Positions 8,768-17,061 are shown, numbered from the stretch's first letter. The stretch is 64,000 bases of DNA from Psychrobacter fulvigenes (GCF_904846155.1 NZ_CAJGZP010000001.1:248001-312000); one strand, 5' to 3'. Made by a program: numbers and translations. Notes: generated by a model not told the origin, from the sequence alone.

Positions 8768-10072
8768 ATGACTGACCATGCTATTTATACGCTAGGTATC
8801 ATTACTGTGACGGCATTGCTGGCGTATGTGGTGCTGTGGTCATGCTTACAGACATTTAATGCCAACCCCAGTAAGCGCTTTATGCGTATTTGGCCCAAGC
8901 TGGCTTTGTATTATGCCGCTTATACCATGCCATTTTGGGCGTTATTACTTATTATTGGTTGGGTACAAAACGTGACACCACTGCTTGGCAGTCTATCGCT
9001 GCCTGCGGTTTTGATGGCTGTGATAGCCATGGGGTTGTATTTTTATGCCGTTATTGTCCAGCCCAATCGCTTACGCCTGCATCATCAAGCGATCGATATT
9101 AATATACAGTCGCCACTAACCATAGCGGTATTGGCTGATTTGCGTATAGGCCTCTACAGTGGCAAACCTAGGCATATCAGAAAGCTTGTCGCTACGATTA
9201 ATGCCTTATCCGTAGATGCGGTGTTAATCACAGGTGACTGGCTGTATTATCCAGGGGCAGATCTGGTTGGGCAGTTGATGTTGTTTAAAGGGGTCAATAA
9301 ACCCATTTATACCGTGATGAGTACCTCAGATTTACGCTATCAGTCCATAAATACCACCAAGCAAGGGCAGCCATTATTAGAAGATACGCTAGCTGCTGCG
9401 TTTGATGTACTTGACATTACCTATATCGGTCAGCAGTGTCGGCCACTCTCACCGATAGCTGACAAGCATCATAAAACCAAGTATCCTAAAAATAGTACGA
9501 ACAGTCTGCAATCGCAGAGCGCTGATACCTCATCAAAAGTAGCCATGCTGTGTGGCTGGCAAGATATGCCGCAACTAAACTCTCAAGACGACAGCTTACC
9601 TAGTGCAAAGGCGCTGCTATGCCCAGAGGATCTAGCATCCAAAAACTTGCCAGCAGATCATGTTACTAAACGCCATTCGGCCAGCGATAACACCAGCGAG
9701 GTGATCGTTGTTACTGATAAAGCAGCGTTATGTACTGAAATTGAAAATGCCGTGCTACCAGTGATTATTCTAGCGTCAAGATTTGATAGTATTACTGACT
9801 TACCCAAGACGCTACAGCCAAGACCACTCTTGATTACAGGGGCGGCAAAACCAGCTCAATCTAGCCGATTGTCACCGCAGCAGAATGACAGCACTGCTCA
9901 TAACCAGCCTAGCTTTGCTTCTAATATGTTATTGCCCGAGACGGCTTTTGACAACAAATGCGGGGTGTATCAACATAGCAATGCACAGGTCTTTATCAGT
10001 AGTGGTGTTGGTACTCGCGGGTTACCATTTCGAGTGCGTCGACCTACCATTGATGTGTTGACGATTCGTTAA
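8768..10072 (+). CDS. Membrane-anchored metallophosphoesterase-like protein lacking metal ligands
   Basis: 434 aa. Three hydrophobic segments (about 6-28, 45-66 and 76-97) precede a domain laid out like YkuE-type metallophosphoesterases. IAVLADLRIG stands where SDLHIG is expected. ITGDW matches the LTGD motif. MSTSD replaces GNHD. LLITGAAKPAQ replaces the SGHTHGGQ motif, and a typical C-terminal ending (VFISSGVGTRGLPFRVRRPTIDVLTI) follows. The His and Asn ligands are therefore lost, while fold landmarks remain. A Ser/Asp/Lys-rich insert (about 230-330) splits the domain. It is probably a catalytically dead relative with a structural or regulatory role. Confidence 0.65.
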   Translation: MTDHAIYTLGIITVTALLAYVVLWSCLQTFNANPSKRFMRIWPKLALYYAAYTMPFWALLLIIGWVQNVTPLLGSLSLPAVLMAVIAMGLYFYAVIVQPNRLRLHHQAIDINIQSPLTIAVLADLRIGLYSGKPRHIRKLVATINALSVDAVLITGDWLYYPGADLVGQLMLFKGVNKPIYTVMSTSDLRYQSINTTKQGQPLLEDTLAAAFDVLDITYIGQQCRPLSPIADKHHKTKYPKNSTNSLQSQSADTSSKVAMLCGWQDMPQLNSQDDSLPSAKALLCPEDLASKNLPADHVTKRHSASDNTSEVIVVTDKAALCTEIENAVLPVIILASRFDSITDLPKTLQPRPLLITGAAKPAQSSRLSPQQNDSTAHNQPSFASNMLLPETAFDNKCGVYQHSNAQVFISSGVGTRGLPFRVRRPTIDVLTIR

Positions 10073-10389
10073 TAATCGACAAAACCTTTTATAGAGTACG
10101 GTATTTGCGTTAAACTGAGCGGTAAAATCAAAGCCAATATAAAACCCAGACAGGGACGAAACTTGTTAGTGAGCCTATAAATCAAAATATGCTACACTAG
10201 CGGTCATTTATAGCAGTAGTCTTTAGCACTTATTAGTTGAATACTTATTACAAGCGTGCTTCTATAGATGCAGCGTTTGACTGAGTGTTTGGTTAGTAGT
10301 ATACATATTGAGCAAGGCAGCAGCGCTTGCAAACGACCTATCATGCGATAGCTTTAATCAAAGCTAGGATAATCCAGTAAGGCACAGTT
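10073..10389. other. Intergenic stretch upstream of dapA
   Basis: 317 bases, AT-rich, presumably holding the dapA promoter. A possible extended -10 (TGCTACACT) lies near 10190. A small hairpin CTATCATGCGATAG is close to the start codon. I see no riboswitch, repeat or open frame. Confidence 0.4.
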
Positions 10390-11295
10390 ATGAGTACAGC
10401 ATACGACGATATTAAAACCCGACTACAAGGCTCTATGGTAGCCTTGGTAACGCCCATGCATCCTGACGGAGCGGTCGATTATAAACGTCTGGCAGACCTC
10501 ATAGATTGGCAAATCGAGCAAGGCACGCACTGTCTTGTTGCGGTTGGTACGACGGGTGAGTCTGCCACCTTGTCTATGCAAGAGCACAGCGATGTGATTC
10601 GCTATTTTGTCGAGCATGTCAAAGGCCGTGTGCCTGTGATTGCTGGTACAGGTGCGAATAACACCCTTGAGGCTATTAAGCTGACCCAAGACGCAAAAGA
10701 AGCTGGTGCGGACTGCGCGTTGCTCGTAGCGCCTTATTACAATAAGCCGCCACAAGAAGGCCTGTTTCAGCATTATAAAGCCATCGCTGAAGCCGTTGAT
10801 ATGCCGCAGATGCTGTATAACGTACCAGGTCGTACGGTCGTAGATATCGCTCAAGAGACCGTTGAGCGTCTCGCTGATATCGATAATATCGTGGCGATTA
10901 AAGATGCGACTGGCTCTGTGGGCCGCGGAGAGCAATTGATTAAAGCGGTTGGTGATAGAATCGTTGTGCTCTCTGGTGATGATGCGACCGCGCTTGATTT
11001 GATGAAGGTTGGTGGCAGTGGTAATATTTCAGTCACCGCCAACGTGGCACCAAAAGCCATGAGTGAGACTTTTACGGCGGCTTTGCGCGGTGATTTCGCT
11101 GCTGCTGACAGCGCACATGATGTCATCAAACACTTACACCGTGATTTGTTTATTGAATCCAGCCCTATCCCTGCCAAATATGCCTTGTATAAAATGGGCA
11201 TGATAGATAAAGGTATCCGCTTACCCTTGGTATGGCTTGCAGAGCAGCACCATGCCACCATCGATCAAGCCATAGTACGGGCAAATTTACTATAA
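10390..11295 (+). CDS. dapA: 4-hydroxy-tetrahydrodipicolinate synthase
   Basis: 301 aa TIM barrel. It condenses pyruvate with aspartate semialdehyde, the first committed step to diaminopimelate and lysine. K171 in VAIKDATG is the Schiff-base lysine. T54 (GTTGES), Y117 (PYYNKP), Y143 and R148 (YNVPGRT) are the remaining active-site residues, offset by ten from the E. coli numbering. The N-terminus is slightly longer than usual. It begins the dapA / BamC-like / purC order seen in many gammaproteobacteria. Confidence 0.97.
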   Translation: MSTAYDDIKTRLQGSMVALVTPMHPDGAVDYKRLADLIDWQIEQGTHCLVAVGTTGESATLSMQEHSDVIRYFVEHVKGRVPVIAGTGANNTLEAIKLTQDAKEAGADCALLVAPYYNKPPQEGLFQHYKAIAEAVDMPQMLYNVPGRTVVDIAQETVERLADIDNIVAIKDATGSVGRGEQLIKAVGDRIVVLSGDDATALDLMKVGGSGNISVTANVAPKAMSETFTAALRGDFAAADSAHDVIKHLHRDLFIESSPIPAKYALYKMGMIDKGIRLPLVWLAEQHHATIDQAIVRANLL

Positions 11296-11387
11296 AATCT
11301 GGCTAGAAGACGCCTTTATAGGTATTGAGTTGACATATTGTCAGCGCACGTCTATATAGGCACCGATTGCTAACTCTGAGAGAGCAT

Positions 11388-11711
11388 ATGATGAAGACAT
11401 CATTAATGACATCAAAAACTTTAACTGCGCTATTTACCTTAGTTCTAGGCAGCACCTTAGTACTGAGTGGTTGTCAAACCGCTAAAGGCGTACTAGGTAA
11501 GCGTGATAATGGCAGTTTGGAATATCAACAAAGCCAAAAGTTAGCGCCACTAGAGATGCCTGTAGCGCAACAAGCCGCTCCGTTTGTACCCTTGTATCCG
11601 ACCCCAAATCTGGGTGAAAATACACTGCAATTACAAAACGAGTCTGGCAAACAGTATCGACTACCAAAGCCAGAGCGTACCGTTCCAATCACTACTGCAC
11701 CTACTAATTAA
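11388..11711 (+). CDS. Short BamC-like (NlpB) outer-membrane lipoprotein
   Basis: 107 aa from this start. ATGATG offers two starts one codon apart, and GAGAG lies just upstream; the earlier in-frame codon at 11367 lacks such a site. The lipobox LVLSGC makes Cys29 the lipidated residue. The mature part resembles only the unstructured N-terminal segment of BamC (LEYQQSQKLAPLEMP... then LPKPERTVPI), the segment that in E. coli lies along BamD. The two helix-grip domains of BamC (about 240 residues) are absent. Position between dapA and purC is the bamC position. Orthology is inferred from place and motif; it may be a reduced BAM-complex accessory. Confidence 0.7.
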   Translation: MMKTSLMTSKTLTALFTLVLGSTLVLSGCQTAKGVLGKRDNGSLEYQQSQKLAPLEMPVAQQAAPFVPLYPTPNLGENTLQLQNESGKQYRLPKPERTVPITTAPTN

Positions 11712-11797
11712 ACTTAACACCCTAATCATACCGTTCATTTTTGAGCGGTAGCTGCGCGTTTTTACCACATAAGCTTGAACGAACAGGAACCCCCATA

Positions 11798-12511
11798 ATG
11801 CAAAAGCAACAACTGCTGTATAAAGGCAAAGCCAAATCTGTCTATGAAACAGATGATAATGATCTTTTGATTTTACACTTTCGTGATGATACCTCAGCGC
11901 TTGACGGTAAGCGTATCGAGCAACTCGCACGCAAGGGTGTGGTTAACAACCGCTTTAATGCCTTTATTATGCAAAAACTGGCTGACGCTGGTATCGAAAC
12001 GCATTTTGAAAAGCAGCTGTCTGAAGATGAAGTGCTGGTCAAGCGTTTGGATATGATTCCAGTTGAGTGCGTGGTGCGTAACTTTGCCGCAGGCAGTTTG
12101 GTTCGTCGTTTGGGCTTAGAAGAGGGGCAAGCGTTGACGCCGCCTACTTATGAGCTGTTTTACAAAGATGATGCGCTTGGTGATCCTATGGTCAATGAGT
12201 CACTTTCTATCTCTCTTGGCTGGGCAACACAGGCACAGCTAGCAAAGATGGAAGAGCTGACCCATCAAGTCAACGATGTATTGAAAGCGCTGTTTGATGC
12301 TGGTGATTTAATATTGGTCGATTTCAAGCTAGAGTTTGGTGTCTTCCATGATCGTATCGTCTTGGGTGATGAGTTCTCACCAGATGGCTGCCGTATTTGG
12401 GATAAAACGACTAAGAAAAAACTGGATAAAGACCGCTTCCGTCAGTCACTTGGTGATGTGATTGAAGGCTACGAGGAAGTGGCTAAGCGTATCGGTGTCC
12501 CCTTAAGCTAA
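11798..12511 (+). CDS. purC: SAICAR synthase
   Basis: 237 aa, the same length as E. coli PurC. It joins CAIR and aspartate in purine synthesis. It opens with [13 protein letters not shown], the nucleotide-binding motif, and contains [10 protein letters not shown] and [10 protein letters not shown], both family signatures. An upstream in-frame start at 11741 is rejected because the family begins at LLYKGKAK and AGGA lies before the ATG at 11798. A hairpin at 11729-11750 (TACCGTTCA / TGAGCGGTA) separates it from the lipoprotein gene, without a direct T run. Confidence 0.97.
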   Translation: MQKQQLLYKGKAKSVYETDDNDLLILHFRDDTSALDGKRIEQLARKGVVNNRFNAFIMQKLADAGIETHFEKQLSEDEVLVKRLDMIPVECVVRNFAAGSLVRRLGLEEGQALTPPTYELFYKDDALGDPMVNESLSISLGWATQAQLAKMEELTHQVNDVLKALFDAGDLILVDFKLEFGVFHDRIVLGDEFSPDGCRIWDKTTKKKLDKDRFRQSLGDVIEGYEEVAKRIGVPLS

Positions 12512-12548
12512 GCGTTCAATCCAAGTATGTAATAATGTAGCACACAAG

Positions 12549-12574
12549 AACTGAGCCACGCGCTCAGTTTTTTT
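12549..12574 (+). terminator. purC terminator
   Basis: AACTGAG, loop CCACGCG, CTCAGTTTTTTT: a 6-7 bp stem with a seven-T tail, 38 bases after the purC stop. Confidence 0.85.
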
Positions 12575-12673
12575 GTGCAAAAAATAACTGAATCATCAAG
12601 AAAGAGACACGACTAAGGCGCCTTATTATTCTTATAATAAGGTTTGTTTATCCAAGCAGGCTAACGAGTTTTC

Positions 12674-13309
12674 ATGTCTAAACCCACTACAAGCACTGTG
12701 CTAGTGCCAACATGGTTTACCCGTCCAACCTGTGTGGTTGCCTCTGAATTGGTGGGTAAAATACTATGTAGAAAGTTGATAGATACTGATGGCACAGCGA
12801 AAATATTGCGCATGCGCATCTCTGAGACAGAAGCCTATATCGGTGCAGATGATCCTGCCTGCCAGGCACATGCAAGCACACGTACAGCACGTACTGAGAT
12901 TATGTACGAGCAGGGCGGAGTGTTCTATGTGTATCTGACTTATGGCGTGCATCATATGCTGAATCTCATCAGTGGCGCGGCAGAGTCACCAGAGTCTGTA
13001 CTGATACGTGCTGGGTTTTTGACCGATGACAGTGACCGTTTGATTGAAGAGCAATTGCTTAGCGCCACTAAGCAACTGACACATCCCAAGCAGTTTGCTG
13101 GCCCTGGCAAGCTGACTAAGCAGCTACAAATTGATCGCACTCTCTATGGTAAATCTATCACCCCAGAGTCAGCAGTTTGGGTGGAGGATGATGGTTGTCA
13201 GCCGCCAGTATCCTTGCGTCCACGTATTGGTATTGAGTATGCTGGTGATGCCAAAGACTGGCTGCTACGTTATGTGTGGACAGGGCATCCTTCTTTGTCG
13301 AAAAAATAG
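12674..13309 (+). CDS. DNA-3-methyladenine glycosylase (AAG/MPG family)
   Basis: 211 aa, typical for bacterial members. It removes alkylated purines, hypoxanthine and similar bases from DNA. ETEAYIGADDPACQA carries the catalytic Glu and the intercalating-Tyr region. The stretch MYEQGGVFYVYLTYGVHHMLN and the segment around PGKLTKQLQI are family signatures. It is monocistronic, with its own promoter region after the purC terminator. It differs from the TagA and AlkA families. Confidence 0.92.
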   Translation: MSKPTTSTVLVPTWFTRPTCVVASELVGKILCRKLIDTDGTAKILRMRISETEAYIGADDPACQAHASTRTARTEIMYEQGGVFYVYLTYGVHHMLNLISGAAESPESVLIRAGFLTDDSDRLIEEQLLSATKQLTHPKQFAGPGKLTKQLQIDRTLYGKSITPESAVWVEDDGCQPPVSLRPRIGIEYAGDAKDWLLRYVWTGHPSLSKK

Positions 13310-13362
13310 CAGTTTCTATCATTTTTCAATTTTATGTTAAACGTATTTTATAAGGGCAATCT

Positions 13363-13674
13363 ATGTATAAACTGACCGTTTTTATTCCTAACAACGTTTT
13401 AGAACAGGTTAAGTCCGCACTTTTTGCTGCAGGTGCTGGTACTATCGGTAACTATGAGCACTGCTGCTGGCAAGTGCAGGGAACGGGGCAATTCAGGCCC
13501 TTGGCAGGCAGTAATCCACATATTGGTGCCCATGATAGACTCGAAGAAGTTGACGAATGGCGGATAGAGATGGTGGTTGCTACTGCGAATATTGCTAAAG
13601 TTATTGAGGCACTAAAGCAGGCGCATCCTTATGAGACGCCTGCGTATGATGTCGTCGAAGTGCTGGATCTTTAA
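13363..13674 (+). CDS. Stand-alone YqfO-like (NIF3 insert, CutA/PII-like) domain protein
   Basis: 103 aa. It matches the middle domain found inserted in NIF3/YqfO proteins: YKLTVFIPNN at the start, GAGTIGNYEHCCWQ, and AHPYETPAYDVVEV near the end. The NIF3 halves themselves are absent, so this is the free-standing form known in proteobacteria. The fold is PII/CutA-like, and HPYETPAYD is its conserved end. Function unknown, possibly metal- or ligand-binding. It is 53 bases after the glycosylase and may be co-transcribed. Confidence 0.8.
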   Translation: MYKLTVFIPNNVLEQVKSALFAAGAGTIGNYEHCCWQVQGTGQFRPLAGSNPHIGAHDRLEEVDEWRIEMVVATANIAKVIEALKQAHPYETPAYDVVEVLDL

Positions 13675-13697
13675 GCTTTAAAAGCGGTGACTCAGTC

Positions 13698-14060
13698 TTA
13701 TTTTATTTTGATTATCTGATAACCTGGATAGGCCATATCGATTTTATAGTCTTTACCACCACGTGTGGCCTTTACTTTGATTTTGCTATCGCCTTTTTTG
13801 TATTTGACGTCTTTGACACGGTAGCCCATACCACTGACTATATTGGCCGCTCGTTGCTCAATAGCGGGTTGATAGATGTCTTTATCAATGGCTTTGATGG
13901 TCTTTTTGTGCTTTTTATAGACCTTGCTGTCCTTATAAACATCTTCATAAAGATCGCCATAAGCATTATAGCCAGGCGCAGTGACACAGCCTGTCAATGT
14001 CAGTAACGCTGCAACGATAGTAGTGGCAATGGCTGGTTTTAGTAAGTTTTTGTTTTTCAT
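13698..14060 (-). CDS. Lipoprotein with one PepSY-like unit (paralogue of the next gene)
   Basis: 120 aa. Signal peptide with lipobox TLTGC, Cys25. The C-terminal region (about 65-120: PAIEQRAANIVSGMGYRV... then ATRGGKDYKIDMAYPGYQIIKIK) repeats the C-terminal unit of the lipoprotein at 14243-14914. The pattern (helix, strands, ending in a Tyr-Pro-x-x-x-x-Ile motif) resembles PepSY-type units, though I cannot name the family. Very rich in Lys, Tyr and Asp. Same strand and next to its paralogue, suggesting tandem duplication. Confidence 0.75.
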   Translation of the reverse strand: MKNKNLLKPAIATTIVAALLTLTGCVTAPGYNAYGDLYEDVYKDSKVYKKHKKTIKAIDKDIYQPAIEQRAANIVSGMGYRVKDVKYKKGDSKIKVKATRGGKDYKIDMAYPGYQIIKIK

Positions 14061-14242
14061 AAAGTCCTCTTATCCTGTGAAAAGCGCTTGTGATAACGCG
14101 ATAAAAAAATGATCAAATAAACCAAAAGTAGGCTTATTTGACCATAGGCACCAAAGGGTTAGCGATGCCAAAAGCTTAACTGTATATCTCTGTTGTCGGT
14201 GCTGTCACCTCATTAGTGCCATGGTCGAATGTTCAACACGGC

Positions 14243-14914
14243 CTAGTCTTTTTTAAGTTTGATGACGTTTAGGTCAGGGTAGCTAAGTTCAATCTCATAA
14301 TCTTGTCCACCGCGTTTGGCTTCAATGTCAAAAAATGCCCGATTTTTCTTTTCGTCCAGCTCGATATCGGTGACACGGTAGCCCATGGCATTGACCTTTC
14401 TAATCGCCCGTTGCTTGATGGCAGGATAGCGAGCTTCTTGTTTGATCCTATCTTCGACATCGTGACCTTTCTTCTTTCGCTCACTGTTGTTTTTATAATT
14501 GCCGTTATTCTTATACTTACTATTGCCATTATTTTTATGGTTTTTTTGACGATAGTCGTTATTATCTTGCCAGATGTTTGCCCCGCTCTTTTTGACTGAG
14601 CTGATGCGCTTAAGTTCAGGATAGGTATATTTTAATTCATACAGTTGATTGTTCTTTTTAGCATAAGCAATCAGTATTTGACGGCCACGATACTCATCAG
14701 ACTTGATGTTTATCACATCGTAGCCGCTGCGGCGCAGATCTTGGCGCAGTTGTTGGCTTGCACGATTAAAGCTGCCATCACGGTAGACTGGTTGGTTGTC
14801 GTAGCCTGATGTCACAGTGCAACCAACAGCAGTACCCAATAGCGCGACTGTCAAACCAGCTGACACGGCAGCTTTGAGTGTCAGTCTAGGCGTTGCTCGA
14901 GAAGTAAATTTCAT
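14243..14914 (-). CDS. Lipoprotein with two PepSY-like units and an Asn/Lys linker
   Basis: 223 aa from the chosen ATG; an ATG three codons earlier (14923) is only 2 bases from the AGGA site, so 14914 is preferred. The lipobox ends in TAVGC. Numbered from 14923, residues 54-108 (LRQDLRRSGYDVINI... ELKYTYPELKRI) and 166-224 (IRKVNAMGYRVTDI... EIELSYPDLNVI) look like two copies of one unit. An Asn/Lys/Gly-rich linker (113-152) joins them. The second copy is closest to the unit in the neighbouring 120-aa lipoprotein. Envelope location inferred; function unknown. Confidence 0.78.
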   Translation of the reverse strand: MKFTSRATPRLTLKAAVSAGLTVALLGTAVGCTVTSGYDNQPVYRDGSFNRASQQLRQDLRRSGYDVINIKSDEYRGRQILIAYAKKNNQLYELKYTYPELKRISSVKKSGANIWQDNNDYRQKNHKNNGNSKYKNNGNYKNNSERKKKGHDVEDRIKQEARYPAIKQRAIRKVNAMGYRVTDIELDEKKNRAFFDIEAKRGGQDYEIELSYPDLNVIKLKKD

Positions 14915-15386
14915 GATATCCATGTTCCTATAATGACTTACAGCTTAGTATAGTCAACTCACTATAAAAAAGTTACAGCGTTAACCTCGTTTGAAGTATT
15001 GCGTATACATCTACACTCGGTTACCTTGTAGTTTTTGCGAATTGAATCGACTATATCTTTATTATTTTTTATCTGTATCAACTTCTGTAATTGTTCTAAA
15101 GCCTTGACAGGGCAACAAGCGAACTGCTTGAAATATTTTATTACATGTACATCATAGAGCGTAAAACTTGATAGTAAGTGTCGTTAGCGTTAATAAGATG
15201 TAAACAAGGCAGTGGATTGGGTAATAAATCAATACGGCAGTGAGTCAGCTTTGCTAAGTAGTGCACTTATTGTTAACAAGATGGGCTACTATCAGTAGCA
15301 TCTAGCGAATACATCTAAGTTGGAGGTATTTGAGCTATGTGTATCTAAGCTGTGGGTATATAACTATCATAAAAGGATTAAAAACC
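14915..15386. other. Intergenic stretch between divergent lipoprotein and ZIP genes
   Basis: About 470 AT-rich bases that must hold two divergent promoters. I find no open frame with start signals, no repeat of a kind seen elsewhere and no clear RNA. The purine-rich AAAAGGATTAAAAACC just before 15387 is the ZIP ribosome-binding region. Confidence 0.4.
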
Positions 15387-16094
15387 ATGCTGTTAAAGCT
15401 TGTCTTGTTTTCAGGGTTTGCTGGGGCAACGGTGTTTCTTGGCGGGATTTTGGCCAACATATTCAATCATCATGTCAAAGAAAGTCCAGTTAAGTATGAG
15501 ATCACCCATACGTTAATGTCGTTTGGAGCTGGTATTATATTATCGGCGCTGGCTTTGGTATTAGTTCCCAAAGGCATGGAGACGCTTGGTATTTGGGACG
15601 TTGCAGGTTCATTTTTGCTAGGTGCTGTGCTATTTATGCTTATTGATCGTAAGCTTGCACAGTCAGGCGGACAGCAGTCAACGTTATTGGCGATGATGAT
15701 GGACTTTATACCAGAGTCTATTGCTTTAGGAGCGGTGTTTGCGATTGAGCCGCAGATGGCTCTATTGTTGGCAGTGTTTATTGGTTTGCAAAACTTGCCA
15801 GAATCATTTAACTCATTCCGAGATTTGGTGCAAAGTGGCTTTAGTGTAAAAAAGACCTTAATTATCTTTTTTTGCCTAAGCTTTTTGGGAGTCTTTTCTG
15901 CACTTATTGGGCATTTTTTCTTGAGTGCGCATCCTGATTTAACGGCGCATTTAATGATGTTTGCCAGTGGCGGTATTTTGTATTTATTGATACAAGACAT
16001 TATCCCTGAGAGTAAATTAGAGAAGAGCTACTTGATCTCGCTTGGTGCGTCGTTAGGGTTTTTGGTCGGTATTGTCGGCGAGATGTTGATCTAA
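15387..16094 (+). CDS. ZIP-family metal transporter
   Basis: 235 aa with about eight hydrophobic segments. The start at 15387 is chosen because AAAAGGA lies upstream and the protein then begins directly with the first membrane segment (LLKLVLFSGFAGATVFLGG). The two metal-binding helices carry MDFIPESIALG and LQNLPESF, where classical ZIPs have HNIPEG and HE-type motifs. The first His is replaced by Asp and the second by Gln-Asn. This marks a divergent ZIP subgroup, so substrate is uncertain (zinc or another divalent metal). The CsrB-like RNA lies directly downstream on the same strand. Confidence 0.8.
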   Translation: MLLKLVLFSGFAGATVFLGGILANIFNHHVKESPVKYEITHTLMSFGAGIILSALALVLVPKGMETLGIWDVAGSFLLGAVLFMLIDRKLAQSGGQQSTLLAMMMDFIPESIALGAVFAIEPQMALLLAVFIGLQNLPESFNSFRDLVQSGFSVKKTLIIFFCLSFLGVFSALIGHFFLSAHPDLTAHLMMFASGGILYLLIQDIIPESKLEKSYLISLGASLGFLVGIVGEMLI

Positions 16095-16126
16095 TACCGA
16101 TAAAAATCGTCTTATTATAAAACTCT

Positions 16127-16144
16127 TGTAAGCATATGCTTACA
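16127..16144 (+). promoter_or_regulatory. GacA/UvrY binding box (UAS)
   Basis: TGTAAGCATATGCTTACA is a perfect 18-bp palindrome matching the GacA upstream activating sequence TGTAAG-N6-CTTACA known before rsmX/Y/Z in Pseudomonas. It lies about 65 bases before the probable start of the GGA-rich RNA. A plausible promoter between them is TTAACA (16165-16170) with CATTAT (16189-16194); the weak -35 fits activator dependence. Confidence 0.85.
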
Positions 16145-16199
16145 CACATTGACGCTAATACGACTTAACAACAAGGTGTTAATTTGGCATTATAGTCAC

Positions 16200-16452
16200 A
16201 CGGCATTAGGGAATGTGACTCAAGGATTGAGTTAACCGCATTAAGGATAATGATTCACAAACTAGCATCAGGATGATACTGGCAAGTGAAGTAAGGAAGC
16301 AAAACCTTTGCTGATAGTTGTACTAAAAAGGGTAGGATGCCCAATATCACATTATACTGAACCTTATGCAAGGATGCATAGATTACAGTCGTGATAGTTA
16401 ACATGGATAGTTAACAATAAAACCGCATAACAATCATTTGCTATGCGGTTTT
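16200..16452 (+). ncRNA. CsrB/RsmZ-like CsrA-sequestering small RNA
   Basis: About 250 nt, non-coding. Eight GGA motifs occur: 16210-16212, 16224-16226, 16245-16247, 16271-16273, 16295-16297, 16335-16337, 16372-16374 and 16405-16407. Most sit in hairpin loops: ACTCAA-GGA-TTGAGT (16218-16232), CATTA-AGGA-TAATG (16239-16252), GGG-TAGGATG-CCC (16330-16342), TATGCA-AGGA-TGCATA (16365-16380) and GTTAAC-ATGGATA-GTTAAC (16397-16415). A strong intrinsic terminator ends it. This architecture plus the GacA box is that of RNAs which titrate the translational regulator CsrA/RsmA and so link a GacS/GacA two-component system to post-transcriptional control. The 5' end is inferred to within several bases. 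Which subfamily it belongs to cannot be told. Confidence 0.88.
16419..16452 (+). terminator. Terminator of the CsrB-like RNA
   Basis: AAAACCGCATA (16419-16429), 12-base loop, TATGCGGTTTT (16442-16452): an 11-bp stem ending in a T run. Confidence 0.88.
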
Positions 16453-16579
16453 ATCGTGTCTGGACGTTGTGAAGTTTGATGTCTTTATTAGATACCCTAG
16501 TCTTGTTAAACAATCTAGCCTATCACCCCACGAAAGAGGACTCCACCCGACGCTAGGGTGGAGGTAAATTTCGTATAGC

Positions 16580-16978
16580 CTAGCTCTGCTGATTTTGAAT
16601 GTATTGTTTGATAATCTCCAACGGCGCTCCGCCACATGAGCCGGCAAAGTAAGAGCGTGACCACAAAACAGGTTTATTGTAAGCCGCCCTTAGGTCGATA
16701 AAGTTAGCTCTCATGCGCCGACTTGTGACCGACTTTAAATTATTAACCATCTTACTTAGTTGTACCGTTGGCGGGTATTGAATCAGCATGTGAACATGAT
16801 CGCCTTCACCGTTACATTCCTTGAGTTCTGCACCAAAATCCTTGCATATCTCAGCAACAACTTCTTTAAAGTATTGACGATGATTATCAGCTAAAACCTT
16901 TTTGCGGTACTTGGTGATGAATACCAAATGCACATGCAGATTATAAGCAGAATGACGGTTTTTATATATCTCACTCAT
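16580..16978 (-). CDS. tnpA: IS200-type Y1 transposase TnpA
   Basis: 132 aa, complete. The HUH motif is GDHVHML, and the catalytic tyrosine is the Tyr of LEIIKQYIQNQ close to the C-terminus. VHLVFITKYRKKVL and the WSRSYFAGSCGG stretch are family signatures. The protein cuts and joins single strands at the element ends. Length and motifs look intact, so this copy may still be active and could also move related elements that carry only tnpB. Confidence 0.95.
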   Translation of the reverse strand: MSEIYKNRHSAYNLHVHLVFITKYRKKVLADNHRQYFKEVVAEICKDFGAELKECNGEGDHVHMLIQYPPTVQLSKMVNNLKSVTSRRMRANFIDLRAAYNKPVLWSRSYFAGSCGGAPLEIIKQYIQNQQS

Positions 16979-17061
16979 TATAATAAATACCCTTTATTGT
17001 TTATGTTATATAGTATAACATGGTATAAATAACAAACACACTGACTAATAAAGTATTCATT

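Noticed and set aside
11729..11750. Hairpin between the BamC-like gene and purC as a terminator
   Set aside because: A 9-bp stem exists but no T run follows it directly; I leave it as an unassigned structure.
11741..11797. N-terminal extension of PurC
   Set aside because: The added residues are not conserved and the 237-aa form equals the usual length.
16441..16647. Reverse-strand frame over the sRNA terminator and IS left end
   Set aside because: It overlaps tnpA in another frame and crosses two hairpins; not a gene.
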